Source of the DNA: Hyperoplus lanceolatus
Taxonomy: Eukaryota > Chordata > Actinopteri > Uranoscopiformes > Ammodytidae
Direction: 5' to 3'
Assembly: GCA_026929865.2 (NCBI GenBank)
Contig: CM049395.1
Location: 32,785,001-32,849,000 of the forward strand
DNA length: 64,000 nt
The position numbers and the translations under genes were made by a program. The notes beneath the pieces are model-generated. The model was given only the letters and a program-made list of their open reading frames with translations. It had not been told where the DNA came from and searched no databases. Numbering within the stretch: position 1 is the stretch's first letter; every line of letters begins with the position of its first letter. Shown in pieces: positions 1 through 12,773 of this stretch.

Positions 1-430
1 GGCCTTGATGCTCCCGAACCAGGAAGTGAAGCTGTATGTCAGGATGCTCTCTATAGTGCCCCTGTATAAGGTGGTGAGATAAGGAGGGGGAGACCAGCTT
101 TCCTGAGTCTGGCAGTGCAGTCATGGGTGAGCAGGCTGAATAGCAGGGGGCTTAAAACATAGCCTTGGGGTGAGCCTGTGCTTACTGCTATTTTCCGTGA
201 TGTTTTGCTGCCCACCCTGACTGCAGTCTGCTCCCGCCGAAGTCCAGGACCTCCAGCAGTCTCAGCTTTTCCACCAGTTGTTGTGGAGTGATGGTGTGAA
301 ATGCTGAGCTGAAATCGATGACCTGGGTGTTGTTGTTAGCTTCAAAATGTGCATAAAAGTCATTTAGTTCATCTGGTAGAGAGGGGTTGTTTAAGCACAT
401 CTGCAGGCGGGAGGCTTGTAGTGGGTGATG
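1..430 (-). mobile_element. L2/Rex-like LINE reverse-transcriptase fragment, internally deleted
   Basis: On the minus strand, short pieces of a non-LTR reverse transcriptase appear in the right order but in broken frames. About 390-250 gives LNDFYAHFEA and VIDFSSAFHTITPQQLVEKL, the first catalytic block in which DFSSAF carries Asp. About 185-110 gives STGSPQGYVLSPLLFSL, the PQG/SPLLF block. About 58-1 gives TIESILTYSFTSWFG, the region after the catalytic site. The FADD block between the last two is missing, and the block between AF and PQG is shortened, so this is a deleted dead copy. It continues beyond the left window edge. Family placement (L2/Rex1-like) is from memory of motif wording and is moderate. 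Confidence 0.65.
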
Positions 431-755
431 GTCTTGAATCCCTGCCACAAGCGGCATGCGTCTTTGTCGCTTGTGAATATGCATTGTATCGCAATGTATC
501 TTGATATACCATATTGTAACCCATGTATCGTGATGCGTATTGTATTGTGAAGTAATTGCCAATAGCCAGCCCTAGAATTGGCGATGGTGGACCACTGTAT
601 GAATAATAGATGTTGGAGTTTCAATGTATATTTGTCATTGGATGAATGATTCATTAGTGAACGTATCCCGTTAGCAGATATTGAACCTGAAAGATGGTAG
701 AAAGTGTGTTAAGAAATAAGTTGCTTGAGGGGATACCGGAGACTTTAGTCATTTA

Positions 756-1883
756 GAGCTGCAGTTGAGAGTTTTTTTACTGTAATATTTGGCAAAACTG
801 TCATAATAGCCATTCAGCTATATGTAGGTGAAGTGATCTGAAAATATGTTTTTATCACTTTGCTCCCCCCTGCCTCTGAGTGCTGCCCCCCGAAATTGCC
901 ACCGCTCATGTTAATTTTGACCAATCAGAGCGAGGTCAGATTCTCCGTTCTTATTGGCTGTGGGACCTTGGCAACGACGTTGATGCGTCAGTTGCGTGAG
1001 CGTTCACGACCCTAGCAGTCTGACACTAGCCTACTGTTTGGTTCTAGGCTACTACGGCGGACAGCGAGTAGCAATGTCTTCACAAACGAACCCTCAATTT
1101 ACCATTCCCAGGATACCAACAACTAACACCGCTAAGACAGCAAAAAAACGAGGAAAGACGAATGTTGAAAAGTTAACTGCTGAAAGGGAGACGGAGAGAG
1201 CTCGAAAAAAAGTACACCGGCCATGTCTTCTTGCCCTATCACATCAAGACCTCTCCGACCGCGACCTCGTCCCCTTTCTCTGCCCCTAGGCTGCCTGCCG
1301 CTAGCAGCAGGACGTCCGCTGGCCCTATATAGCCCTCGTCCTGTGCTCAGTGTTGCCAACTCAAAGCGATTTTGTCGCTATATTTAGTGACTTTTCAGCC
1401 CCCCTGGCGATTTTTTTTTTTCAAAACAGCGACAAGCGACAAATCTTTTTTCTGGTGTTATTGGTGACTTTTTTTGCCAAAGCAAGTATCACCTCTTCTC
1501 AGCAGCCCCTCCCAGCTGCGGTCAGAGCAGGAGCATAGATAGTAGGAGATACACACACATCTCTCCGCTCTGTTACAATTAGTTTGCTATCTTGCCTGGC
1601 TGTTACAGCAACTTTTGTTAGGCCTACCAGCACACTTACAATGATTTTAAGCTAACATACATGGTATGTCTGTGATTAAAATGTATGCTCAATATGTACG
1701 TATGTAGTTATCATTACTAATGTTTAATCACCTCGGAATCGGACATGGTGTTTGTCTCCTGTCAATGTAACTGAATTCACATGAACGCGCATAGCTGTCG
1801 TTCAGAGGGAGGAGCTACAGCAGGTAGAGCGTTGGGAAAACAGCCGTTGGGATCCCAACGGCTGAAACTCTCAACTGCAGCTT
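756..1883. mobile_element. 1.1-kb non-autonomous TIR element with TA duplication
   Basis: The ends are inverted copies of about 20 bp: AGCTGCAGTTGAGAGTTT at the left and its reverse complement at about 1866-1882, with the outermost base mismatched. TA flanks both sides (754-755 and 1884-1885). The interior has a CpG-rich segment with two ATTGG/CCAAT-like motifs (about 922-957), which looks like promoter sequence. A short open frame follows at 1074. No transposase catalytic motif is present, so it is a deletion derivative or a MITE-like passenger. TA duplication is shared by several superfamilies, so I leave it unclassified. Confidence 0.6.
1074..1222 (+). pseudogene. possible 5' coding fragment of a transposon protein
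   Basis: From the ATG at 1074 the frame reads a Ser/Thr/Pro-rich start (MSSQTNPQFTIPRIPTT), then a very basic segment (AKTAKKRGKTNVEKL) and an ERETERARKK helix. It then runs into a low-identity Pro/Leu stretch and stops at 1287-1289. It lies inside the TIR element and just after its promoter-like segment, which suggests the remaining first exon of the autonomous relative. I recall similar Lys-Arg-rich leaders (ERARxKxRVNIG) in multi-copy fish proteins but cannot check this. A GT follows the poly-A run at about 1212 and might once have been a donor. No function assigned. Confidence 0.25.
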
Positions 1884-4800
1884 TAAACGGCATGCCTTTA
1901 TTCTGACAAGCATCACTGGCTGTGATAAAGAGCGCTTGGCAGGTTTGTGGTGATGGATGTCAAAACGCTGTCCCTCTTTTCTTTTCTCTGATCAAACACA
2001 ACTTGGGAAAGAGATTCCCTGTTATGTAGAGTATTTTTAATTTAACAGCTTTGTGTTGTACATATGGGTTATTTGCCCACAAAAGGATCATTTATGTGAT
2101 TTTTGAACAGAAGAGTGTTGTGTTTCCCTTCTTTTTAGCTGTAGTGTACTGGGTGTTGACGAACATCATTTCCAACCCACAGTTGGGACATGATGTTGGG
2201 AATATGGCTTAAGACATTAGATTTCCCTCTACTGAGAGCTGAATAGAAATGAGAACGTATTGGTCCAGCTCCTGTGAGAATACAAGAAAGGTGTCATGAC
2301 AAGGATAGTGAAGTTTGATATTATATTGCTGTTTTGGTCGGTTATTAACCCACATGACCAGCTCGGTGGAATAGGGCCAGTCAAGAGTTGATGTATGTGC
2401 CATGTAATGCATCATGAGGGTTATTGGACAGCATAGATGACAGCAGAGATTATGGCTGAAAAGAAAATCAAAAGGTTACATTAGAAGAGTTGATACTCCA
2501 AATAAATTGGAATCAAGCCTTGAACATTTTAAAACTAAAATTATGTTTGGTTAATTTTACAACATCATTGAAACACAGGTGTCAGGATGGCATTTAGTTA
2601 ATCCTGCATTTTGGGGAGTGAAATGTACTGACAATATTAAACTCTTCTTCTTCTTGGACTTTCTCAGGGCTTTCTCCCTCTGTCTCTCCCTACATCCCTC
2701 TGACTCCCTCTCTCGCTCCTGCGGTCCATACAATGACAGAACTGTCTTCACTTAATATTGAAAGAGAGTTGTCACCTCCTATCATTAATCTCTGTCTGCC
2801 ACCCTGTGCTCTGTGCACTTGCAGAAAGGTCTCACACATGCTAAGGCACAGACAACTTCATTCACTCCCTCACCACTCTCTCGCTCGCAGGGAAAGTCCT
2901 ATATAGTGTACAACGTGTGTAGAACATGAAAACAAAGATCCCAAATGGCTGACCTGGCTGGCACTCTCCTGAGTGCACCCTCTCCGTATCGACCTGTACC
3001 CTGCCCAGAGACAACCTCTCCCATCGGGGGGGTCAAAAGTTCAATGATGGGGCTGAGAAAAGAGAACAGTAAAGGACTGGAGCAGCTAAAATAACAGAGT
3101 TTACAGTGCAGAGATTCAGAAACAAGCAAAACTAAAATATATATTTTATATAATGACTAAAAAACGCCAGCCAAGTGTTTAGCACAGGATGCTTTAAGTC
3201 AGAGACATCCTAAACTGAATATTCTGTATGCTGATTCTGCCCTTATTTGATTAATAACAAGTAGATTGAGCTACAACACATTTAAAATGTTTCCGACATG
3301 GCAACGCAAGTTCATTTTCATAGCACAATTCAGACAAAATGCAATTCAAAGTGACTTACGGGGGGATACCAATACATGAAAAAATAAGACATAAAACATT
3401 TTGAACAAGAATTCGCTTAACATTTCTGCAAACAGGGAATTCGTAGGCATCCATTGTGAGCTAAAATATGTTGCTGGCAACATTCCATTTTATATTGTGG
3501 TCCAGATTAGTTGAAAAGATACTTTGCATAGACATACACACAAACACAAACAGCGACTGATAATGTCCTCTGAAGTCGCTGAACGTTTTAACTTAAACTG
3601 ACAATGGATAATTCAGTTTTATTTTTCAAATTGAGCAATACAATCTTCCTAGCCAGTGTGAATGCTTTTAACATCTTTAAAGTGTTATGTGATACGGAGT
3701 GCAGAGAGGTCAGGACAGGAAGGAAATCGTTAGACAATACTGCGGTGGACACTTGTAATAGCCTGTTATTAACCTCTGACCAGAGGACACAATCAGCCAG
3801 ACAACATTGAAATAACCATCCGTTGCATTTGTAGACAATGAGTATGTCAGTTATAAACAGGCTGCAGGCTTATAAAGTGACAGGGATCTACTGTGGAAGT
3901 CTATACTGAACACTTTAAACTCTGCAATGACCAAGACAACCCACGGCTGTATCATTTAAAAGGCACCCGATGTGTGTTGATGTCACCTCTCACGGTGGAC
4001 TGACTATCTGCACATTATGTCTTCAAAATGTAAAATCTTTTTACTCAAAGCTGTCCTCCAATCACAAAAATCTAGCACAACTGTTTTTTGCTCCCCGCTA
4101 CCTGCTGTTTCCCTCAGCACACAGTAAATGATAGCCGACTATGTAAAAGGATGTGTCTGCCGATTGAGAGCAAAACATCTTTCCCAGACACGCATGCAGC
4201 TCAAGCTGTCTCGGTCCCGCTGTCACTGGCATTTAATTGCACTTGATATTTAAGCGCTGGAGCAGATCACATTACAAGTGGCTCTTCCTCCTGTTTGCGC
4301 TGGCGGCGTATTCCATTATACACTCCTCATTTCCCTAGCTGTCCTTCAGACTGTGTTGAATGTCAGCTGCTCGCGGCCATTGGATCCTGTATCAATTATA
4401 AGAGTTGAGGCGGTTGTAGTGAGGAGCTGATAGCATCATGGCAATGGGGAAGAAGGGAGCAAGGGCAAGCTCAGCACAGGTAGATCCAGACATGGCAGGC
4501 AGAAGGACACAGGAGTCACCTCGGGAATAACTAGGAAGAGATTTAGGAAATGTATAAAGATCATTTTAAGGGAAAAAGTGGAAAGGGGTTGGTACTGTTA
4601 TACTGTTGTTGTACAATTGGTATTTATTTATAGCCGTCAAATACCAATTATTATATTATTCAAAGACTTTATTTTGGTTCTTTTACCCAATAGTTACCAT
4701 GTTGAAATCCCTGCTGACCATTTTAAAAATGTTACTGGCTTGCACTCTGATTTGGCCATTTGGGAGTGTTCTGAAACTGAGAATGTTCCGTCCCACGTTT

Positions 4801-5159
4801 CAAAAGCCTATCGAATAGTTTGCACATTAATTTGCACACAGAGCAGTTGACTTACTACACCAGAATGCAGCGTGCTCATTTAAGATGCTAAGTCCGAGTA
4901 GGATCTGCGAAAGTTGTATAACTGGCCATAACTTTCTCCTCTTGTTAACACCAGAGTTCCATGGGATGGGCATTTTTGGAGGTCACCGAGAAACTTGGCA
5001 CAAGATCTGCATGACACTATGGCAAACACCCCTGCATGAGAGAGCACAGCCACTCTGTCCTTTGAAAATAATGACTCTGCTCTGCGCAATGTCAAACTAA
5101 AGTCATGAATGTGTGATGGATCGCAAGTTGAAATATGCATTTTGATACAGTACTTATTT

Positions 5160-5480
5160 TTATAATAATTGTTTTATTGAAATCCAAACGGTTATACTGA
5201 GATGGGGTTACATGGTTTGTTCAGCCACAGAGACAGCTAATGATTTGCTACCTGAAGTCAACCAATGCATTTACCAAGATAAGATTCACAGGCAGACAGA
5301 AATCAAAAAGCAAAATATCATCAGTATACCTTGGAATGTAGTGCTTGGTGTTATGTATGATAATGAGTTCATGACAGACTGATTCTCTAACAGCCCGGGC
5401 CATGGGTTCAAGAAGAGAGCAGATAAAAGGGGAACGAGCACAGCCCTGGCAAGAGCTACACGATACACTGAATTGTTTAG
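5160..5480 (-). mobile_element. L1/Tx1-like LINE reverse-transcriptase scrap
   Basis: On the minus strand a short reverse-transcriptase segment is readable across a frameshift. The LLEPMARAVRES block (5430-5380) is followed by IPRYTDDILLF (5333-5302), where the usual motif in L1-type elements is YADDILLF, so the first catalytic Asp pair is still visible. Stops surround both blocks. After the DD box the frame soon degenerates, and an AATAAAACAATTATTA stretch near 5165-5180 could be the 3' tail. Upstream to about 5830 may belong to the same element but shows no clear motif. Confidence 0.5.
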
Positions 5481-8374
5481 ATCAGATATTACCTGTCAAG
5501 ACCAAAGCAGCAGGGTTAGAAAAAAAGAACTAGAGTCCTTGCAATGAAACAATGGAATTGGATTGGAATGCTGTATTATACCAACCAGAGAAATGGCCAC
5601 TAAAGGCAATCAAAAGCATTCTCTACATCAGAGAGAGGTCATAGTTAATAGAGAACTCAATGATATGGCGATGCAATTCATAGTTGCATTTGGAGGCTAC
5701 AATTTTGGCTTATATCTTGGTAACAGCATCCAGTAATGAAAGGGGCAAATGAGAGTCATTTAGATGTTTACTTTATTTTAAATTAGGTTTATAATGGTAG
5801 AGACACTGTGAGAGTGAAAGTTAAATGAGAGTTTGAATGAAGAAAACAAATCTTAAAATCAAGCTTGAGAAGTAAACATTTTTTTTTTGTAAAATTAAAT
5901 TTCAGCTTTTATGTCTGACAGAGTGAAGACACAATGACCTGAATGTTATAGACAATCCTTCAGTGAAGTAAACTTGTGAAATAAATAAGCTTTAAACGTC
6001 CCAGGAATGATTTTGATGCATCTTGAGCTCTGTGGTCTTTCAGCTACCTTGCAGCTGGCAGAGCAGATGACAACTGTGGATGTTGTCAGAAGCAGATGTG
6101 GTGTCTCCAAAATAAAAGACAGTTCTCATGAGGACAAGAGCTGCTCTTATTTATCAGATAGACCAGATCGCTGTTACAGCTGTTGCTTTTGATCAATTTG
6201 TTACGTTGGCTAGTTCACAAGCATTGACGTTTAGATTTTCAAATGACAGTCCAACTCTGCTCTCTCTCTAGAAAAATGGAAAAGGGGAATGTTTTCTGTG
6301 CTGGACAGGCAACAGGGTTTGCTGATCTGTGTGTTTGTGTGTGAGATGCATTTTAGAATTGAATGATGAGGAAAATCCTCCGAATCAACTCATTTTTGCT
6401 GGTCATCTCTTTTCCAAATGGGATAGTTTAGGGATTAGGATTAAGATCAGATATCGGATTAAATAGGGATGAAGGTTAAAAAATAACTGTCTGTTTAGCA
6501 CCCATGTTTTTTTTTCTCCATTTTCTACCACATACTGCCCTGGAAGAAAAATATAGAGAATATTCATCCCAAACATGTGTTCCTGACTAAGACTAGACAA
6601 AACTTTACATTGAAACAGTTTTTACTCATGTTTACAGGGGCAGTCATCTTCAATCAACATGACTCTGAATTGGCTGTGATTCGCTAGTCTTGGTCATCAC
6701 CAGGCTAAATATGGGGATAAATTGTCACATGTTAAATGCTGTACAGCCAATGTTTCAACAGCATTTTTTTTACAACTTCCCTTTATTAGCTATACGTTAG
6801 CTATACAAACATTCTTGCTTTAGACAGCCAATAAAACAGATAGTACAAGACAACTGTATAGATGGCAAAGAAACCAGGAAGCCCAGTGAAATGCTACCGT
6901 GGTAACATAATAGAATCCATTAGGTTTTTGAGCTAATGGTTAAGGCAATGGGTCTTGCATTGAGTCAGAGTTGAGAGGTAGGTTCCCACACATATAGTAA
7001 TGAAATGACCAGAGAACATGTACTGTATGTGGTTTTGTCACATGCACATGTTGGAACATGAAAGGTGCCCAGCTGCCGTTTCGCCCAAGGATTGGACCTT
7101 TCCTCCCGTTCCTGTGTCCTCCAGCTGCTCTCTGCTGTCAGGTGGAACCAGAGGGGACTGGGCTTAATTATAGGGAAGAGGTTGAGTGTGACACTGACGC
7201 AGGACGTGGCTGGTGGCGTCCCCAGTCTGGGGGGCTGAACAGGGCACGCCTCGCTCCCTGAGAGACAATGAGAGCTATTGCCGACCATCTGCTGCCACTG
7301 CCCTCCCCCAGCAGTCCAGAGCAAAGGCACTGTAAAGGTCAATCCCTTTGTGACCAACCGGGGACTCAATGCATCAACCAACAAGTTTGACTTCATGTTT
7401 CCGTGTTTCTCCAACTCCTTTCCAGATGTTGTCTGTGTTATTCCTCCACACTCAAATATGCATCTTATGACATGGAGGTATATACACCCAGACACATTTG
7501 TCCCTTACCCACAGGCAGGGGCCATAGTACATAAACATTTTCTCACTCGCAAGGACACATAGCTGTGTGTCTGAGAGAGAGAGAGAGAGAGAGAGAGACT
7601 TCTTCCAGCCTTCTCCTCAGCTATTCTGCTGTCACATTGCTGTCTCCCGCTGTGCCCCATACTGACACATTTACCTTTCAGGAAAAAGGGGCACAGAACA
7701 CGCTGGGCATTTCGAAAACATTTACATAATCAATTCAAAATGTCTGTAATATCCAGAAAGAAAAAAAATCTAACCTATATGTGTTGATTTAAAAAAACAT
7801 TTTTTTTTTGTTTTCTGTAAAACATACACACTCAAAAACACAATTCAAGTCAGCATCGACTCCAGGTAGCAGCTGCCTCTGGATGGGAATAACAATGAAG
7901 CGAGTTACTGTATGTGCTCTCCAGTCTAATGAATAAGCTCTACAGTATCATGGATAAGGTCGCAACAACTGCCATGTTGTGTCTGCTCTGTGTCTTTGTG
8001 TCAAAATTCTCTTCCTTTTGCTTGTATTTGTGTTTCTATCGCTCCTTCTGTTTTTGTTGTCCCTGTTTGAATGTGTCGGTCTCTCTCTCCTCTTTTTCTT
8101 CTTCTGTCACTTTTTTTCCATGTGCAGTGAGTCAGAAAGATGAAAGGGATAATGTGCCATAGCAACGGGATAATAACATCCCCACACCTCCTCGTCGAGC
8201 TATCTATTGTCTAGTTTCTTTTCTCCAAGGCGTAAGGAGACTGAGCGGATGTCAATTAGATCATGCAGGTTGTTAGCTGTGAGGCATTCACGTTACCTAG
8301 CAACTACTCACTAATGATTGAATTCATCTGGATTGGCGTAATAGTAGATGACTTTCCTGACAAATTTGGTTGTG

Positions 8375-8376
<2 letters not shown>

Positions 8377-8437
<61 letters not shown>
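8377..8437. repeat. (TG)n microsatellite
   Basis: Uninterrupted TG dinucleotide array of about 61 bp. Apparent Cys-Val open frames through it are artefacts of the repeat. Confidence 0.97.
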
Positions 8438-8440
<3 letters not shown>

Positions 8441-10284
8441 TTCCAACAATCTGACACATTGAGAGCTAAATTCAACCGTCTGCTGTCGCTGCCTTACTCA
8501 AAACCTTGGGCACCGGTACAATTGAGGGGTTGTGTATGTGGGAATGATGCAGTTCATAGAATAGTAATGCATGCCTACTTTGCCAAAAAACAGTGATTTT
8601 AAAATAGCCTTTTGTCATCCCAAACTCTCAGCAAACTGGTGGGACAGTTTTGATTAAATATGTTTGTTCTTTTTTCCCTTTCTTGCTTATGGTTCCGTAT
8701 GTTTATTATGTTCAAGCAGGGAGAAGTTAAAACAGTTTGTCTGTGTGGCGTTGGATAGCTAATCCTTCAGTCTTTAGTTCACAGTCACTTCTTCTGCTGT
8801 TGGGAAAGCAGACTAGAACATGTTATATTTCATTATTTTCAATATTGTTGACTAAAAGCATTCTTAAACACCCCAGTGTACCAGCTTAGATGGAATGCAC
8901 TGACAACAAGGGTGATTGACAGTTAGAAGCACACATGGGACATTCTACAGAAAGCCTAGTGTGGGGTGGCTGTTTTAGTAAAGTAATGTTGTTCACTGAA
9001 GCTATTTAGAGGATTTTGACAATATTTCTTTTGAAATTCCTCTGAGATGTAGTGCAGATTTGTACCACTCACTGGGCTTACCATGTAATTCCAAAGTGTG
9101 TCATTAATCAACACCTTTGTAACTGGCTGCCATCGGCTCAAGGGAACGCGCATTAAACAAGTGCACGATCATTTTCAAGCCAAGGCCATTTTACAAAGTG
9201 ATGAGTGAGCCCATAATGGTATAAGCTGTATTAGTGTCTGGATCAAATCTGCTTTATGGTCAATTGCGTAACCTTGTCCCTTGTTTAAATTACTTCAGAT
9301 ACCAATATGAGCAGGTGTGTTTATGCACTCCAAAGGAATTTAAAAGTAAAATACTTTTACTTATTTACTGGATTTTGGGTCAGAATCGCCCAAATAGCAT
9401 GCTGTTTTCTAAACTTAAAACCTCGGACGGCTCTATAGGCATCTGGGTATTTTCAAGCATAGTAAATAGACCACAATAACCTAAATCTTTTTTCTACCAT
9501 ACTATAAATAGCAGAAAGTAAGGGTATTGGAACACAGCTGGCAGATCAGCAAAGACTCATTCTACTCTTTTATTTTTTTGAACAGTTAGGAAATAACTTA
9601 CAAACAATATTGACTTGTTGGTGTGTGTGTCTGTGTTTACAAGGGAGAGAGGGGAAAACAAAGAGAGAGAGAGAGAAAGCATTCTGACATGAAAAGCACT
9701 CACACTGTTTTGGAGCTGTCAGGCCTGGAGGAACACTGCCAGATCAGGTTTGGATTGAAGTGTTAGGCCTTTTGCAATACTCATGAAAGCACCCTCTTTT
9801 CTGTAGTCCAAGAGCAGAGGGACATTGATTTCTTCATGCCTATCAAACAAGTTGTATTTTTGTCAATAAATACGCGTATTGGTCCACAGGATTCAAAAGA
9901 TATGTTGTGTCCTGAAAACAAAGGAACATGTACTAGTAAAGCCTCAGTACCCAGCTCAGCCATATACTGCTGGCAGCTTCTGTCACTGTTTTCCATCTAT
10001 CAGCATCTGTGTTTACACGTGAGCTTATTACTGCACCACTTTCTGATTATCAGTGGACGTTGTGTTTGTGTGGGTGCAGGTTAGACATGTGTTTGCTGGG
10101 GGGGTGGGCACCCATATGGACATACCAGCCTGGGCCTGATTGGTTTGTATGTGTGTGTTGTACTGATATAATTGGTTAAGTGATTTCCACAGTATGACAT
10201 CAAAATAGTTGATTGGAAAAAAGTATGTGCCCCCTTGGCTTTTTGACTGGTCCATTTCTACGCATTTACTTTTAGTGTGCATAA

Positions 10285-11438
10285 CATCGTAATTTGGTAG
10301 AAATTATTAGTAATGCTATAGATCACAAATTGTACTCCATAGGAATTTTTTTAGACCTCAAAAAAGCTTTCGACACTATTAATCACGACATCCTTCTTAA
10401 TAAACTAGAGAATTATGGCATTAGAGGTATAGCACGGGACTGGGTCAGAAGTTATTTACATGACAGGAAACAATTTGTGAAATTAGGGGAGATGTCATCG
10501 ACATGCTTAGATATTGTTTGTGGGGTCCCTCAGGGGTCAATCTTGGGGCCGAAATTATTCCTGCTTTACATAAATGATATATGTAAAGTGTCGAAAGTCT
10601 TAAGGTTGATTTTATTTGCTGCCGATACAAACATCTTTTATTCGGGGAATGATCTGAATAATATGGTTGAGATCGTAAACATTGAATTGACTAAGTTACA
10701 TGGGTGGTTAAACCAAAATAAGTTATCACTAAATTTAGAAAAAACTAAATTCATCATGTTTGGCAGGAGAGCATCAGATGTTTCTGTGAAAATCCAGGTA
10801 AATGGGATGGAAATTCAAAGGGTCAAGCAACACAAAATTCTAAGGGTAATAATTGATGACAAGTTAAGCTGGAAACAGGTTAGCCATCTCAGGGGCAAAC
10901 TAGCCAGGAGTATTTCTATACTGTGGAAAGCACAACATGTTTTCAATCAAAAGGCTTTACTAACATTATACTGGAGTTTGGTTTCCCCACATCTGCATTA
11001 CTGTGCTGAGGTGTGGGGAAACACTTACAAAGGTAAATTGCACCCCTTGGAGATTCTTCAAAAAAAAGCAATAAGAATTATATACCAAGCCAAATACAGG
11101 GCACACACTAATAACTTCTTTATTGAAGATAGAATTCTCAAATTACGTGATGTGGTAAATTACCACACCGTACAAATTATTTACAAGGCTTCAAAAAAAA
11201 CCTTCCTAACAGTTTACAAGTAATATTTGAAGAAAGAGGAATTTCACATGATTTAAGAAGAAAAGGTAAATTCACTGAGAAAAATATACGGACCACACTT
11301 ATATCCTTTTCGATTTCTGAAAAGGGTATTAAGCTGTGGAATGAACTTGATGAAGATGTCAAAGGGAGTTGCAGTTTGCGCAATTTCAAAACAAATTATG
11401 TTTCAAAAATTATTGAAAATTACAGACTAATAAGCTGA
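10285..11438 (+). pseudogene. LINE reverse transcriptase, dead: FADD to FAAD and one-base slip
   Basis: Reverse transcriptase of a non-LTR retrotransposon, which would copy the element RNA at a nicked target. Frame open from 10285, no real start (5' truncation). Counting from the TTG at 10294: FLDLKKAFDT carries the first catalytic Asp (residue 21); CGVPQGSILGP is at 76-86; the active-site block at 108-112 reads FAADT where FADDT is expected, so one catalytic Asp is replaced by Ala (GCC codon at 10621-10623). A thumb-like segment follows (LNLEKTKFIMFG, SWKQVSHLRGKLARSI). The frame ends early at 11221-11223; one base too few in the A run at 11193-11200 would explain it, because the C-terminal part (ERGISHDLRRKGKF, SEKGIKLWNEL) continues in the next frame to TGA at 11436-11438. 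Two independent lesions make it non-functional. Confidence 0.88.
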
Positions 11439-11930
11439 GCACAATGTGAATGTCACTATCATAACAATATTGTAACGAATAATACAGGCCAGAAGACAGA
11501 CTTGTATGTTTTTGAATACTTTTGCAGATGTGTTTAGACTGCCAGATAAGAAATTGAACAGGCCACATACAAGGCCACTTCACACTTTGCATTGACACAG
11601 ACAAACTGAACTGAGCTGAGAACTGCTAAGTTGGTCTCTAAATGCCATTGACCGCGTGTTCAACACGCGTCTGTTTGTTTGTTTTATTCTTATTTATTTA
11701 TTTTTTATTTTTTTATTGTTTGTTTTATTTTTTATTTTTATAATTTTCTGAAACAATAACTGTGTATCTGTGTATCTAAATCCGAATCTGATGAAAATGG
11801 GGGCGGGACCTGATAAGCCTTTGGCTTCTTCCGTCACCCTTCGGACAACACAAAGTAAGATGTATGAAGATATGAAAGAGAAAATTGTGTATTGGTGGAA
11901 TTGTCCGAAAGAATGATAATAAAAAAAAAT
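10285..11930 (+). mobile_element. 5'-truncated non-LTR retrotransposon (LINE)
   Basis: The element begins abruptly inside the reverse-transcriptase domain, with no endonuclease upstream, as is usual for 5'-truncated LINE insertions. It has RT coding sequence to 11438 and a 3' untranslated part that includes a GGGCGGGACCTGATAAGCC block (about 11801-11819). It ends in an A-rich tail near 11918-11930 (AATAATAAAAAAAAATG). I see no clear target-site duplication. RT wording (FLDLKKAFDTINH, GVPQGSILGP) places it in the broad jockey/I/CR1-type group; I do not name a family. Confidence 0.85.
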
Positions 11931-12697
11931 GCAAGTAAAATGAATCATTCTATTTGTATGTAATGTATGTAGTAATAGAGGACTGGAAAATGTATGTTTT
12001 TGTGTTTCACTGGTATGGATGAGGTGTGTTTGGTTGCTGTGTAGCCTCTCTAGATTCTCTACACTGATAGACGGGGACTGCTACATAACAGTGGATTATA
12101 TGTCTTCCTTTCTGCGATATAAATATCTCCGCTTCTGCAAGACAAATTCTCTTGGCTTTTTAGGATTTCACTTTCAACAATAAGATCTCAGCAGCTGTGC
12201 AACCATCCATTAAACTTTGAAGAAACGGCAAACACTGCACAGCCTCTTTCTGTCTGACTGGACTGGACTTACTTTCAGTTAGTGGGCATTAAGGTGTACT
12301 TTTCCAATCTTTCCTATACACGTGTGAACATGTATATTTATCCGTCTATCATTCTGTTAAACCTTCCCCCTCCTTCTCTCTCACTCACACATACACACAC
12401 ACGCACGTGCGCGCACACGCACATTCAGAAACATGTCATCCAAGTAAACTGCTCGGCGCTGTCTGACAGGAGGACTCTTGTCACAGTTTTAGACTTCAGG
12501 GCGTCAGTGTGTGAGCCTTGTCAGTGTGCAGCTCGGTGAATGGCAGCTCCTGGTTGTTGCAGCTACGGAGTGACAGTTGGATTAAACCACCTTGCTCACG
12601 CTGTTTGCTTCTACCTGATAGAGTACCACACCAGCGTTTCACTTCTCCTAACCATTAGCGGCTCCCTGACAAGACACACAATGCAAACACATCCTGC

Positions 12698-12699
<2 letters not shown>

Positions 12700-12773
<74 letters not shown>
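12700..12773. repeat. (GT)n microsatellite
   Basis: About 74 bp of pure GT repeat. Confidence 0.97.

Noticed and set aside
6965-7495. 176-codon minus-strand frame
   Set aside because: No domain or coding-like composition recognised. Lies in intron without supporting signals.
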